A DNA stretch of 64,000 nt from assembly GCF_018596315.1 (NCBI RefSeq), contig NZ_JAHEAG010000026.1, positions 35,167 to 99,166 of the forward strand. Direction: 5' to 3'. Shown here piece after piece: positions 55,270-63,663 of this stretch; position 1 is the first letter of the stretch; each line of letters opens with the position of its first letter. This DNA is from Bradyrhizobium sp. SRL28. GTDB lineage: Bacteria; Pseudomonadota; Alphaproteobacteria; Rhizobiales; Xanthobacteraceae. Below the pieces are notes generated by a model that was given only the letters and a program-made list of their open reading frames with translations, was not told the origin of the DNA and did no database searches. Both the position numbers and the translations under genes were made by a program.

Positions 55270-55854
55270 ATGTCGAACGTGGATCTTGCACTGTCAGTTG
55301 CGCTTGGCATCGGGCTCGCCGCCGCAACCGGCTTTCGGCTGTTCCTGCCGCTGCTAATTCTGAGCGGCGCTGCCTACACCGGACATGCAAGCCTGAACGA
55401 GGGCTTCGCATGGCTCGGCACACCAGCCGCCGTCATCATGCTCGGCACGGCAGCCATCGTGGAGATGGCCGCGTTCTACATTCCCGGCGTGGACAATTTG
55501 CTCGATACGGTGGCGACGCCCGGTGCCGTCGTCGCAGGGACGATCGTGTCCGCCGCTGTTATGACCGACCTGCCGCCGATGGTGAAATGGACAGCAGCCA
55601 TTATCGCGGGAGGTGGCGTTGCCGGCATCACACAGGGTTTGACCGCAATGCTCAGGGCAAAATCCACCGTCTTCACCGGCGGCCTTGGGAATTCGACGGT
55701 CGCCACGGCCGAACTCGGCAGCGCCACGCTGATCTCGATTCTGGCGCTGGCAGCGCCGATCGCCGCGCTCGCACTGGTCATTCTCTTCTTCTGGCTGGCA
55801 TTCCGCCTGCTCCGGGGCCTGGCTCGGGGATCGCATCGGCCGAACGAACGATAA
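55270..55854 (+). CDS. DUF4126 membrane protein
   Basis: 194 aa, about five TM segments (SVALGIGLAAATGFRLFLPL, AAVIMLGTAAIVEMAAFYIP, LISILALAAPIAALALVILF). VDNLLDTVATPGAVVAGTIV and GITQGLTAMLRAKSTVFTGG are typical DUF4126 loops. Function unknown. Convergent with the histidine kinase gene. Confidence 0.85.
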   Translation: MSNVDLALSVALGIGLAAATGFRLFLPLLILSGAAYTGHASLNEGFAWLGTPAAVIMLGTAAIVEMAAFYIPGVDNLLDTVATPGAVVAGTIVSAAVMTDLPPMVKWTAAIIAGGGVAGITQGLTAMLRAKSTVFTGGLGNSTVATAELGSATLISILALAAPIAALALVILFFWLAFRLLRGLARGSHRPNER

Positions 55855-55900
55855 GGCGGGTTTTTGTTTGGGGGTTCGCGGCCGTGACCGGGCTGGTCGC

Positions 55901-57277
55901 TCAGACCGCGCTGGTCGTCAGCCGGATCGATGGAATCTTGACCAGGACGCTCAGCCCGCCAAGTTCCGCCGTCTGCAGATCAATCTCTCCGCCGTAGAGT
56001 TCAACTAGATCGGCGACGACCGACAAGCCGATCCCGGAACCGGCGACGGCCTCGTCAAGTCTGCGCCCGCGTTCCAGAACTCGCTGGCGCTCATGCTCCG
56101 GCAATCCCGGTCCATCATCTTCGATATGGATATCCAGACTCTTGGCCGAGTGACTGACCACCATCACGACGGTGCTGCGCGCCCATTTGCAGGCGTTCTC
56201 AACGAGATTGCCGATCATTTCCTCGAAGTCCTCCCGCTCTCCGAGAAAAACCAGGTCGTCGTCCACCGACGCCGCAATGCTCAGATCTCGCGCCCGGTAG
56301 CCGCGCTCCATGACCAGCAAGATGTCATCGACCACCGATTTCACCGGCACGCGATCGGATGCCAACCGTACCTTGCCGGCGAAGCGTGCTCGCTTGAGAT
56401 GATGGTCGATCTGGCGGCGGATCGTATCGACACTGAGTCCGATCTCGCTGTCCTGCGCCGTGCCCCTCGTCTCGTTGCGGGCGGAAATCAGACTCAAGGG
56501 CGTCTTGATGGCATGGGCAAGGTTGCCTGCATGCGCGCGGGCGCGCCCGACGACAATCTCGACCTGTTCGATGAGGTCGTTGACGCTCGATATGAGAGGA
56601 TTCAATTCCCGGTAACTGGACGGCTTGAGCCGCGCAATCTCGCCGCGCGTGGCGCGCTCGATATCCTCCGCGAGTATCCGAAGCGGCCGCAAGCCCGAAC
56701 GAATTTCGCCGATCAACAACCCGCTCAGTATCGCTGCAATAATCGCCAGGCCGAGCAGCAACCAGCGCATCGACAGCCAGACCTCGCGGCCAATATCACG
56801 GGACGGTCCTGCCACCGTGATATCGAGCAAGATCGCACCGTCGCGCAACTGCACGACCCGATGCCTGAGACGGAGATCCTCGCCGGAGGGACCGCTGGCC
56901 GGTAACGTGAGCGGACGCGGCGGCTCGCCGGGCTCGCCGCCTGCCGCAGCGTCGCGAATTGCCGGTAACTCGCCAAGGCGCAGCGAACGCGAGCGGGCCA
57001 GAGTAAGATCGCCCTTGGCGATGCGCCAATACCAGCCCGAGTTCGGACGGTTGAAGGCGGGGTCTTCCGGCTCGCGCGACAACGACAATATCTTGTCGTC
57101 GCCGAAATCCACCGCAAGCGCGAGTTCGCCGAGCTCATTCGCCAACCGCGTATCGAAATCGCGCGTCGCTGCGTCGGATACGATCCGCCACGTCAGAGCT
57201 GCGGTCAGCAGGAAGCCTGTCGCAACGGAAGTCACCACGACCACGACGAGACGACGCCTCAGCGAGCGCATGGTCAC
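55901..57277 (-). CDS. Two-component sensor histidine kinase (PhoQ/FeuQ-like)
   Basis: 458 aa from GTG 57277 overlapping the regulator stop (GTGA); ATG 57271 is an alternative. TM1 about 9-30, a periplasmic sensor of ~135 residues (TRLANELGELALAVDFGDDK), TM2 about 170-190, HAMP, HisKA with NLAHAIKTPLSLISARNE (His255), HATPase with NLVENACKWARS, DDGPGLPE and GSGIGLSVVADLV. Co-translated with its OmpR-type regulator. The architecture resembles FeuQ/PhoQ systems of alphaproteobacteria; the signal cannot be told. Confidence 0.93.
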   Translation of the reverse strand: MTMRSLRRRLVVVVVTSVATGFLLTAALTWRIVSDAATRDFDTRLANELGELALAVDFGDDKILSLSREPEDPAFNRPNSGWYWRIAKGDLTLARSRSLRLGELPAIRDAAAGGEPGEPPRPLTLPASGPSGEDLRLRHRVVQLRDGAILLDITVAGPSRDIGREVWLSMRWLLLGLAIIAAILSGLLIGEIRSGLRPLRILAEDIERATRGEIARLKPSSYRELNPLISSVNDLIEQVEIVVGRARAHAGNLAHAIKTPLSLISARNETRGTAQDSEIGLSVDTIRRQIDHHLKRARFAGKVRLASDRVPVKSVVDDILLVMERGYRARDLSIAASVDDDLVFLGEREDFEEMIGNLVENACKWARSTVVMVVSHSAKSLDIHIEDDGPGLPEHERQRVLERGRRLDEAVAGSGIGLSVVADLVELYGGEIDLQTAELGGLSVLVKIPSIRLTTSAV

Positions 57278-57939
57278 GTCGTTTCGTCCGTCAGGCGGTA
57301 GCCCTCGCCGCGCGACGTCTCGATGCGCGTGCGGCCGAACTTCTTGCGCAGGCGGCTGACAATCACCTCCAGGCTGTTGAAGTCACGATCCTGATCGTTC
57401 TCGTAGATGTGTTCGCTGAGTTCGGTTCGCGAAATCGTGCGCCCCGGATGCAGCATCAGATAGGTCAGCACCCGACGTTCAAGGGCTGTAAGCCTGACGG
57501 GCATTTCGTCGAGCGTGGCCACCCCCGTCGTCGTATCGAGCGCTATCGGGCCAATTCGAATTTCGGGCCGGGCATGTCCCGCCGCGCGGCGCACCAGCGC
57601 CTGAAGGCGAAGCAGAAGTTCCTCGAGCTGAAATGGCTTGGTAAGATAATCGTCGGCGCCGGCGCGAAATCCCGCAGCCTTGTCGGCAAAGCGATCGCGA
57701 GCCGTCAGAATAAGAACGGCGGTGTTCACGCTCCGGCCGCGTAACGTCTTGAGAACCGACAACCCGTCCATCCCCGGCAGACCAAGGTCGAGGACGATAG
57801 CATCGTAGGGCTCGGTCTGTGCCAAATGCAGCGCGTCGATACCCTCGGCGGCCAGATCGACGGCCATGCCGGAATCTCGCAAGAAACGGGCGACTTCCGC
57901 GGCTAACCTAACCTCATCTTCTACAAGAAGGATTCGCAT
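57274..57939 (-). CDS. OmpR-family response regulator (PhoP/FeuP-like)
   Basis: 221 aa from ATG 57939. Receiver with Asp51 (IVLDLGLPGMDGLSVLKTLR) and KPF motif, then a winged helix (RLTALERRVLTYLMLHPGRT, VIVSRLRKKFGRTRIETSRG with GEGYRL). Pairs with the overlapping kinase gene. Divergent from the exported OB/PepSY-like protein at 58116, its most likely target. Confidence 0.95.
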   Translation of the reverse strand: MRILLVEDEVRLAAEVARFLRDSGMAVDLAAEGIDALHLAQTEPYDAIVLDLGLPGMDGLSVLKTLRGRSVNTAVLILTARDRFADKAAGFRAGADDYLTKPFQLEELLLRLQALVRRAAGHARPEIRIGPIALDTTTGVATLDEMPVRLTALERRVLTYLMLHPGRTISRTELSEHIYENDQDRDFNSLEVIVSRLRKKFGRTRIETSRGEGYRLTDETT

Positions 57940-58033
57940 GGTGAGTTCCCTGCCGAGACGCCGGCGCTGTCGCAAGGTTCCTGCCGAAAACTGCCCGCAG
58001 TGTACGTTTCTGTCAGTTGAAACTGAACCGAGT

Positions 58034-58062
58034 TTGAACGGCATGCATCGGCCCCGGTTCAA
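58034..58062. promoter_or_regulatory. TTGAAC-N17-GTTCAA inverted repeat between regulator and exported-protein genes
   Basis: TTGAAC (58034-58039) and GTTCAA (58057-58062) in the 176-bp divergent gap, with a further GTTGAAAC just upstream (58017). Candidate response-regulator binding sites. Confidence 0.3.
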
Positions 58063-58115
58063 GCGGGAATACTAGACTGCACCGGCATCGCATCATGACG
58101 ATCCAGGAGACTTCA

Positions 58116-58961
58116 ATGAAAGCGAACCCCAGACAGGCGAGGCTGCTTGCGATGGCCGTTGCGGGCTGCGCCATTCTTGCCACGGCCGCGATGGCTCAAG
58201 TTGCGATCGACCAGATCCGTCCCGAAGGAATCAGCATCAAGGGTACTGTCGCGGATATCTTCGGCGATAAATTCGTGCTGGAAGACAAGTCCGGACGTAT
58301 TCTCGTGCAGACCGGCCCAGCTGGCCCTCAAGCCGCTCCGGTCAGATCGGGAGAGACCGTCACGGTTATCGGCGTGCCGGGAGACCGCACGTTTGATGCG
58401 CGAAAGATCCTCCGCGAGAGCGGCGAGATTGCCTTCGACGCACCGCCGCCCCCACCCCGAGAGCCCACCGGCGCAGGCGTCGACCCCGGCCCTCGCCGTC
58501 TAATCGGTGGATCGGCTCCTCCGCCGCCTCCCGGCGCCCCGCCAGGACCGCGCGGCGCAGCCGGCGACAGAGGGCCAATGGCCGGCCAAGACCGCGAAAA
58601 TGTGTTGCGCATCCTCAAGGATGCCGGGTTGACAGCGATGGGCGAGCCAGTCCGGCATCCCAAACACATCGAAATTCCGGCGCGTACCGGTACGGGCAAG
58701 ACCGTCATTGTGTCACTCGACCGCTTCGGCCGGCTCGATGAAATCGAAGACGCCGATCGCGATCGGGAGCGGCGGCCGGCTCAATCAATCGGTCCGGCGG
58801 ACGCGGAACGGATCGCACGGGAGGCCGGATATTCCATACGAGAGGCGCCCGAGCAGCGAAAGCACCACTACGAAATTCTGGCCACGAACGCTAAGGGCGA
58901 AATCCTCGAGCTTCACATGGATTTTGCCGGCAATATCTACAAGCAAGTGTGGGTCCGTTAG
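58116..58961 (+). CDS. Exported protein with OB-like and PepSY-like segments
   Basis: 281 aa from ATG 58116 (AGGAGA upstream). Signal peptide about 1-28 (LAMAVAGCAILATAAMAQ). Residues 35-90 (IRPEGISIKGTVADIFGDKF, GRILVQTGPAG, GETVTVIGVPGDRTFDARKI) look like a bacterial OB fold. A Pro/Gly-rich linker follows (PPPPPREPTGAGVDPGPRR), then a C-terminal half with PepSY-like strands (VLRILKDAGLTAMGEPVRHP; YEILATNAKGEILELHMDFA, NIYKQVWVR). Periplasmic; no enzyme function assigned. Divergent from the two-component system, which likely controls it. Confidence 0.78.
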   Translation: MKANPRQARLLAMAVAGCAILATAAMAQVAIDQIRPEGISIKGTVADIFGDKFVLEDKSGRILVQTGPAGPQAAPVRSGETVTVIGVPGDRTFDARKILRESGEIAFDAPPPPPREPTGAGVDPGPRRLIGGSAPPPPPGAPPGPRGAAGDRGPMAGQDRENVLRILKDAGLTAMGEPVRHPKHIEIPARTGTGKTVIVSLDRFGRLDEIEDADRDRERRPAQSIGPADAERIAREAGYSIREAPEQRKHHYEILATNAKGEILELHMDFAGNIYKQVWVR

Positions 58962-58987
58962 GCCACAGAGCGAGAACATGCGCCACA

Positions 58988-59016
58988 AACCCCGCCAGCG
59001 ATGGCGGGTTTTGTTT
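58988..59016 (+). terminator. Rho-independent terminator
   Basis: AAACCCCGCCA-GCGA-TGGCGGGTTTT followed by GTTTT, 27 bp after the exported-protein stop. Confidence 0.8.
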
Positions 59017-59097
59017 TGGGGATTGAACCCGCGACCGCGATGCGCCGACTGATAGATCGTGCGAACCTTTAGGAACGCACGAGTCGGGGCGAATTCA

Positions 59098-59502
59098 ATG
59101 GTTCTGCAATCCCTCGCCGGGCTGCCGGCGTTTCTGGTCTATTTCTGCACGGCGATTGTTGCCGTCGTCGCCTACCTCTTCGTCTATACCCGCGTCACCG
59201 CGCATAACGAGTTCGATCTGATCCGCGCCAACGAGCCGGCAGCCGCAATTGCGCTGGGTTTGAGCTTGCTCGGCTTTGTGCTGCCGCTGGTCAGCGCTAT
59301 CGCCCATTCCGCCAATGTCTGGGATTGCATGATCTGGGCCGCGATCGCGCTGATCGTGCAGATAACAGTCTATTTCCTCGTCAGGGTTCCCGTGCCGAAC
59401 CTGTCGAAGCGGATCGCGTCCGGCGAACTCGCCGCTGCGATCTGGCTCGGACTGTCCTCGCTCGCTGCCGGCGCCCTCAACGCCGCCAGCATGATCTACT
59501 GA
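59098..59502 (+). CDS. DUF350 membrane protein (YjfL-like)
   Basis: 134 aa from ATG 59098. Four TM helices in two similar halves, each with the DUF350 pattern: YFCTAIVAVVAYLFVYTRVT, AAAIALGLSLLGFVLPLVSA, and again AAIWLGLSSLAAGALNAASM. First gene of a three-gene set whose order (DUF350, DUF1190-like, glutathionylspermidine-synthase-like) matches E. coli yjfL-yjfM-yjfC. Function unproven. Confidence 0.88.
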   Translation: MVLQSLAGLPAFLVYFCTAIVAVVAYLFVYTRVTAHNEFDLIRANEPAAAIALGLSLLGFVLPLVSAIAHSANVWDCMIWAAIALIVQITVYFLVRVPVPNLSKRIASGELAAAIWLGLSSLAAGALNAASMIY

Positions 59503-59504
59503 CC

Positions 59505-59912
59505 ATGGCCGACAAATCTGACCAGGAATTCGGCAAGCGCAAACCGGTCTCGGTGCCGGCTTCGCCGCGCCCTGCTCCGCCGCCGGCCAAGCGCTCGGGT
59601 CACGTCGCTCTCCTGCTGATGGGCACGTTTGCCGTCGGCACCGCCGCCTACACCCTGATGCCGAGCCGCAGCTGCGAGCAACCGCCGAATGCGGCCTCGC
59701 CGTCGCTCCAGCAGAGCACTACCGAGTGCTCGTCGCGCAGCTCTTCATCCAGCAGCGGCGGCTCCGGCGGCAGCTCGTCGCGCAGCAGCTACTACTCAAG
59801 CGATTCGTCCTCGAGCCATTCATCCTCGGGCACTTCCGATTCCGGCTCGCATAGTGCGCAGCGCGGCGGCTTCGGCTCGTTCGGGCACGCCGTCGGCTTC
59901 TCCGGCGGCTGA
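59505..59912 (+). CDS. Ser-rich DUF1190-like membrane-anchored protein (YjfM/YgiB-like)
   Basis: 135 aa from ATG 59505, two bases after the DUF350 stop. One TM/signal helix (HVALLLMGTFAVGTAAYTLM), then TLMPSRSCEQPP and TECSSRSS, followed by a long Ser/Gly tract (residues about 72-112) and a C-terminus GFGSFGHAVGFSGG. The conserved part and the position between DUF350 and GSP-synthase-like genes support DUF1190; the Ser-rich middle is low complexity. Probably a periplasm-facing protein. Confidence 0.78.
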   Translation: MADKSDQEFGKRKPVSVPASPRPAPPPAKRSGHVALLLMGTFAVGTAAYTLMPSRSCEQPPNAASPSLQQSTTECSSRSSSSSSGGSGGSSSRSSYYSSDSSSSHSSSGTSDSGSHSAQRGGFGSFGHAVGFSGG

Positions 59913-59917
59913 ATTTC

Positions 59918-61075
59918 ATGCAGCGCATCCCCTGCCCCGAACGCGACGACTGGCGTGCTACCGCCGAAAGTGTCGGGTTCACTTTTCACACCATCAACGG
60001 CGAGCGCTATTGGGACGAACGGGCCTATTACGCATTCACGCTGGACGAGATCGAACGGCGGATCGAGGGGCCCACCGGCGAGATCGATGCGATGTGCCTC
60101 GAACTGGTCGGCCGCGCGATCAAGGACGAAAAATATCTGCGCCGGTTGAAAATACCCGAAGCCTTCTGGCCGCTGCTGTCCGAGAGCTGGCGCCGCCGCG
60201 ATGCCAGCCTCTACGGCCGGCTGGACCTGAGCTACGACGGCTGGAGCCCGGCGAAACTGCTGGAGTACAACGCTGATACACCGACTTCGATCTTCGAGGC
60301 GGCGGTTTTCCAGTGGACCTGGCTCGAACAGGCGATGGATCGCAATATCATCCCGAAGCGCGCCGACCAGTTCAATTCCATCCATGAGCGCCTGATCGAT
60401 ACTTGGAAAAAGCGCGGCGGCGCGAAGCATCTGCATCTCGCCGGGATGACTGACAATACCGAGGACGCCGGCACGTTGGCTTATCTGCAGGACACCGCGA
60501 GCCAGGCCGGATTGAAGACCACGCTGATGGACATCAAGGACGTCGGACTGGGCGGCGATGGCTGCTTCGTCGATCTCGACGATCGCGGAATTGAGCTCGC
60601 CTTCAAGCTCTACCCCTGGGAATGGATGTTTCAGGACGCGTTTGGCGCGAAGCTGTCGAGCGCGCCGACACGCTGGATCGAGCCGCCCTGGAAAGCGATC
60701 CTTTCCAACAAGGGCATCCTACCGCTGCTATGGGAGATGTTTCCAAAACACCCCAATTTGCTGCCGGCCTATTTCGAGGACGATCCGAAGGCTTCCATGC
60801 TCGGCTCCTCGTTTGTGCGCAAGCCGCTCTATTCGCGCGAAGGCGCCAACGTCGCGCTCGTCAGCGCCGGCACCACGCTGGTGGAACAGCAAGGCCCGTA
60901 CGGGGCGGAAGGATTCATCCGGCAGGCTTTCGCGCCGCTGCCGAGCTTCTCCGACCAATACCCGGTGCTTGGAAGCTGGCTGGTCGATGGCACGCCATGC
61001 GGCCTGTCGATCCGCGAGGACGAGAACCCGATCACCGGCAACACGTCACGCTTCCTGCCGCACGCGATCGTGTAG
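59918..61075 (+). CDS. Glutathionylspermidine synthase-like ATP-grasp ligase (YjfC/YgiC-like)
   Basis: 385 aa, complete synthase domain without the N-terminal amidase of bifunctional Gss. Conserved blocks: LLEYNADTPTSIFEAAVFQW, HLAGMTDNTEDAGTLAYLQD, FKLYPWEWMFQDAFG, WIEPPWKAILSNKGILPLLW and FVRKPLYSREGANV. These fit the C-terminal ATP-grasp fold that joins a carboxylate to an amine using ATP. YjfC/YgiC homologues do not make glutathionylspermidine as far as known. Starts five bases after the Ser-rich protein stop, so a tight operon. Converges with cheR (35-bp gap). Confidence 0.92.
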   Translation: MQRIPCPERDDWRATAESVGFTFHTINGERYWDERAYYAFTLDEIERRIEGPTGEIDAMCLELVGRAIKDEKYLRRLKIPEAFWPLLSESWRRRDASLYGRLDLSYDGWSPAKLLEYNADTPTSIFEAAVFQWTWLEQAMDRNIIPKRADQFNSIHERLIDTWKKRGGAKHLHLAGMTDNTEDAGTLAYLQDTASQAGLKTTLMDIKDVGLGGDGCFVDLDDRGIELAFKLYPWEWMFQDAFGAKLSSAPTRWIEPPWKAILSNKGILPLLWEMFPKHPNLLPAYFEDDPKASMLGSSFVRKPLYSREGANVALVSAGTTLVEQQGPYGAEGFIRQAFAPLPSFSDQYPVLGSWLVDGTPCGLSIREDENPITGNTSRFLPHAIV

Positions 61076-61110
61076 CGCGGGCATAAAGGCAGACGAGGCC
61101 AAGAACGGGC

Positions 61111-61989
61111 TCAGCGCGCCGCGGCGACGGCCCGCAGGGTTTGCGGCACCAGGCTCGGCGCCCCCACCCGTATCACCGGCGCGATGTTCGGACGATACAG
61201 TCCGCGGCGCTCCGGATAGGGCTTGAAGGTGTTGGTAATGCCGACCACGGATTCGGCCGCGCCCAGCGCCAGCACGCCATCGGGCTCCATCATCCGGGAG
61301 AGCCGCTCGAAGATATTGGTCTTGGTATTCTGATCGAAATAGATCAGCACGTTGCGGCAGAAGATGATGTCGAACACGCCGAGATGGGAGAAGTCCTGCA
61401 GCAAATTGAGCTGACGATGCTGCACCATGCTGCGGATCTCGGCATTGATCTGCCAGAGCTCGCCGTTCTGGGTGAAATATTTCACCAGCAACCCGATCGG
61501 CAATCCGCGCTGCACCTCGAACTGGCTGAAGATGCCGGCTTTGGATTTTTCCAGCACCGCCTGCGACAGGTCGGTCGCGACGATCTCGGTGCGCCAGCCC
61601 GACAGCAGGGAACCTGCTTCCTTCAGGCACATCGCGATCGAGTACGGCTCCTGCCCGGTGGAGGAAGCCGCGCACCAGATGCGCAAGGAGCGGCGGGCCG
61701 CGCGCGCCTGCGCCATCGCCGGGATGACGGTGTCCCGTAAATGATCGAACGGAATCTTGTCGCGGAAGAAGAACGTCTCGTTGGTGGTCATCGCCTCGAC
61801 CACCTCCCCCGTCAGCGCTTCGGTCCCGCCCTTCATCTTCGCGACGAGTTCGGGAATTCCCGGCAGGCTGGACTTGCGCGCCAGCGGCAGCAGCCGGCTT
61901 TCCACCAGATATTGCTTGTCGGCGGATAGATCGAGCCCGGAGCGCTCTTTCAGAAGCTTACGCAGATACTCATAGTCTGAAGGCGTCAC
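61111..61989 (-). CDS. cheR: Chemotaxis protein methyltransferase CheR
   Basis: 292 aa from GTG 61989, overlapping the cheB stop (GTGA). N-terminal helical domain (YEYLRKLLKERSGLDLSADK, MTTNETFFFRD), then SAM-binding RIWCAASSTGQEPYSIAM (about 103-120) and the conserved FDIIFCRNVLIYFD. Methylates receptor glutamates using S-adenosylmethionine. Upstream in-frame codons to 62094 lie inside cheB and are discounted. Confidence 0.96.
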   Translation of the reverse strand: MTPSDYEYLRKLLKERSGLDLSADKQYLVESRLLPLARKSSLPGIPELVAKMKGGTEALTGEVVEAMTTNETFFFRDKIPFDHLRDTVIPAMAQARAARRSLRIWCAASSTGQEPYSIAMCLKEAGSLLSGWRTEIVATDLSQAVLEKSKAGIFSQFEVQRGLPIGLLVKYFTQNGELWQINAEIRSMVQHRQLNLLQDFSHLGVFDIIFCRNVLIYFDQNTKTNIFERLSRMMEPDGVLALGAAESVVGITNTFKPYPERRGLYRPNIAPVIRVGAPSLVPQTLRAVAAAR

Positions 61990-63155
61990 GAACGATCTCC
62001 CGAAAACAACCGAACCAGTTTTGGCGCAATCTGATTGAGCGGCAGGACCGCCGCGCAAATACCTGCATTGGTGGCCGCGCCGGGCATGCCCCACACCACG
62101 CTGGTCGCTTCGTCCTGGGCAATCACGCTGCCGCCGGCGGCGACGATCTCCTTGCCACCGCGCATACCGTCGGAGCCCATGCCGGTCAAAATCACCGACA
62201 TGATTCCGCCCTGCCAGACGTCGATGGCGGAGTTGAACAGCGGGTCCACCGCGGGTTTGCAGAAATTCACCGGCGGCCCGTCGTCGAGCGCGATCGCAGT
62301 TTCGGCGCCATGGCGCACCACGCGCATGTGGCGGCCGCCCGGCGCGAGATAGATCCGGCCGGGCTTGACGATCTCGCCATCGATGGCTTCATGCGCCGGC
62401 CGGCGGCTCGCGCGCCCCAGATGTTCGGCGAGAATCGTGGTGAAGGTCGGCGGCATGTGCTGGGTGATCAGCACCGGAAAACGATCGATCACCGGGCCGA
62501 TGTCGGCAACCAGCGTCATCAGGGCCTGCGGGCCACCGGTCGACGAGCCGATCAGGAGCACCCGCGGCGCCAGCATGCTGAAGGGCTGGCGCGCCAGTTG
62601 CAGTTGCGCAACCGGTGCAGCGGCCGGCTGGGCCGATACTCCGCGTGCCCGCTCAGGGGCCGGCGCCATGGACGGGCTCGCGGCCGGCGACGCACGCCGG
62701 CGGGCCCTGGCGCCCAGATGACGAATCTTCTGAATCAGATCGTGGTGGAAAGTCTCGGCCGCGGTGGCCTCGCGCGTGCTCTCCGGCTTTGGGATGTAGT
62801 CGGACGCGCCGAGCGAGAGCGCCTTGAAGCTGATCTCCGCGTTGCGGCGGGTCAGCGTCGACGCCATGATGATGACGAGGTCGCGCTTTTTCGCCAGCAG
62901 CTGCGGCAGCGCCGAAATGCCGTCGAGCTCCGGCATTTCGATATCGAGCACGGCAACATCGGGCTTGATGCGTTCGATCTGGTTGACGGCGTCGAGACCG
63001 GTACGCAAGGAGGCCGAGACCTCCATGTCCGGCTCGGCGCCGATCCAGCGCGAGATCATCCCGCGGATCACCACGGAGTCGTCAACCACCATGACGCGCA
63101 GCTTGTCTTGCCGTGTCGAGATGGGTGGCGGAGACTTCGTTAACGCAACACTCAT
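61986..63155 (-). CDS. cheB: Chemotaxis response regulator/methylesterase CheB
   Basis: 389 aa from ATG 63155 (GTG 63185 is an alternative). Receiver with Asp71 (VLDIEMPELDGI), an Ala/Pro/Arg-rich linker (about 148-190), and the methylesterase with Ser205 (GSSTGGP), His233 (ITQHMPP) and Asp329 (LTGMGSDGM). Removes methyl groups from chemoreceptors when phosphorylated. Translationally coupled to cheR. Confidence 0.96.
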   Translation of the reverse strand: MSVALTKSPPPISTRQDKLRVMVVDDSVVIRGMISRWIGAEPDMEVSASLRTGLDAVNQIERIKPDVAVLDIEMPELDGISALPQLLAKKRDLVIIMASTLTRRNAEISFKALSLGASDYIPKPESTREATAAETFHHDLIQKIRHLGARARRRASPAASPSMAPAPERARGVSAQPAAAPVAQLQLARQPFSMLAPRVLLIGSSTGGPQALMTLVADIGPVIDRFPVLITQHMPPTFTTILAEHLGRASRRPAHEAIDGEIVKPGRIYLAPGGRHMRVVRHGAETAIALDDGPPVNFCKPAVDPLFNSAIDVWQGGIMSVILTGMGSDGMRGGKEIVAAGGSVIAQDEATSVVWGMPGAATNAGICAAVLPLNQIAPKLVRLFSGDRS

Positions 63156-63239
63156 TACTTCACCCGACCCCAACTCAAGCGGCACACTTACAAAAACAAC
63201 GCCGAAGGCCGTTGAGCCGCCGGGAACACCTGCGCTAGA

Positions 63240-63605
63240 TCAGAGCAGGCCGACTTCCTGGAACTTCGCGGTGACGATGTCCTTGTCGAACGGCTTCATG
63301 ATGTACTCGTTCGCACCGGCATGCAGCGCTCGCGCAATGTGTGCGACGTCGTTTTCGGTGGTGCAGAACACCACCTTGGGCGCGTCACCGCCGGGCATGC
63401 GGCGCAGATTGCCGAGGAATTCGTAGCCGTCCATGACGGGCATGTTCCAGTCGAGCAGAACTGCTTCGGGCATGGCGCGCTTGCAGACTTCAAGCGCCTT
63501 TTGGCCGTCCTCGGCTTCGACGATCTGAAAGTCGAGACCTTCGAGGATGCGGCGTGCGACTTTTCGGATGACGCTCGAGTCATCGACCACCAGACATGTT
63601 TTCAT
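63240..63605 (-). CDS. cheY: Chemotaxis response regulator CheY
   Basis: 121 aa single receiver domain: acidic pair VVDDS, phospho-acceptor Asp52 (VLLDWNMPVMDGYEFL), conserved Thr in FCTTEND and switch Lys in YIMKPFDKD. Signals from the CheA kinase to the flagellar motor. Lies between cheW and cheB on the same strand. Confidence 0.94.
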   Translation of the reverse strand: MKTCLVVDDSSVIRKVARRILEGLDFQIVEAEDGQKALEVCKRAMPEAVLLDWNMPVMDGYEFLGNLRRMPGGDAPKVVFCTTENDVAHIARALHAGANEYIMKPFDKDIVTAKFQEVGLL

Positions 63606-63663
63606 TTTAGGCCTCCAATTGCACCAGATCCCAAGAGGGATGTTTCCATTCCAGGTTCGGTCT

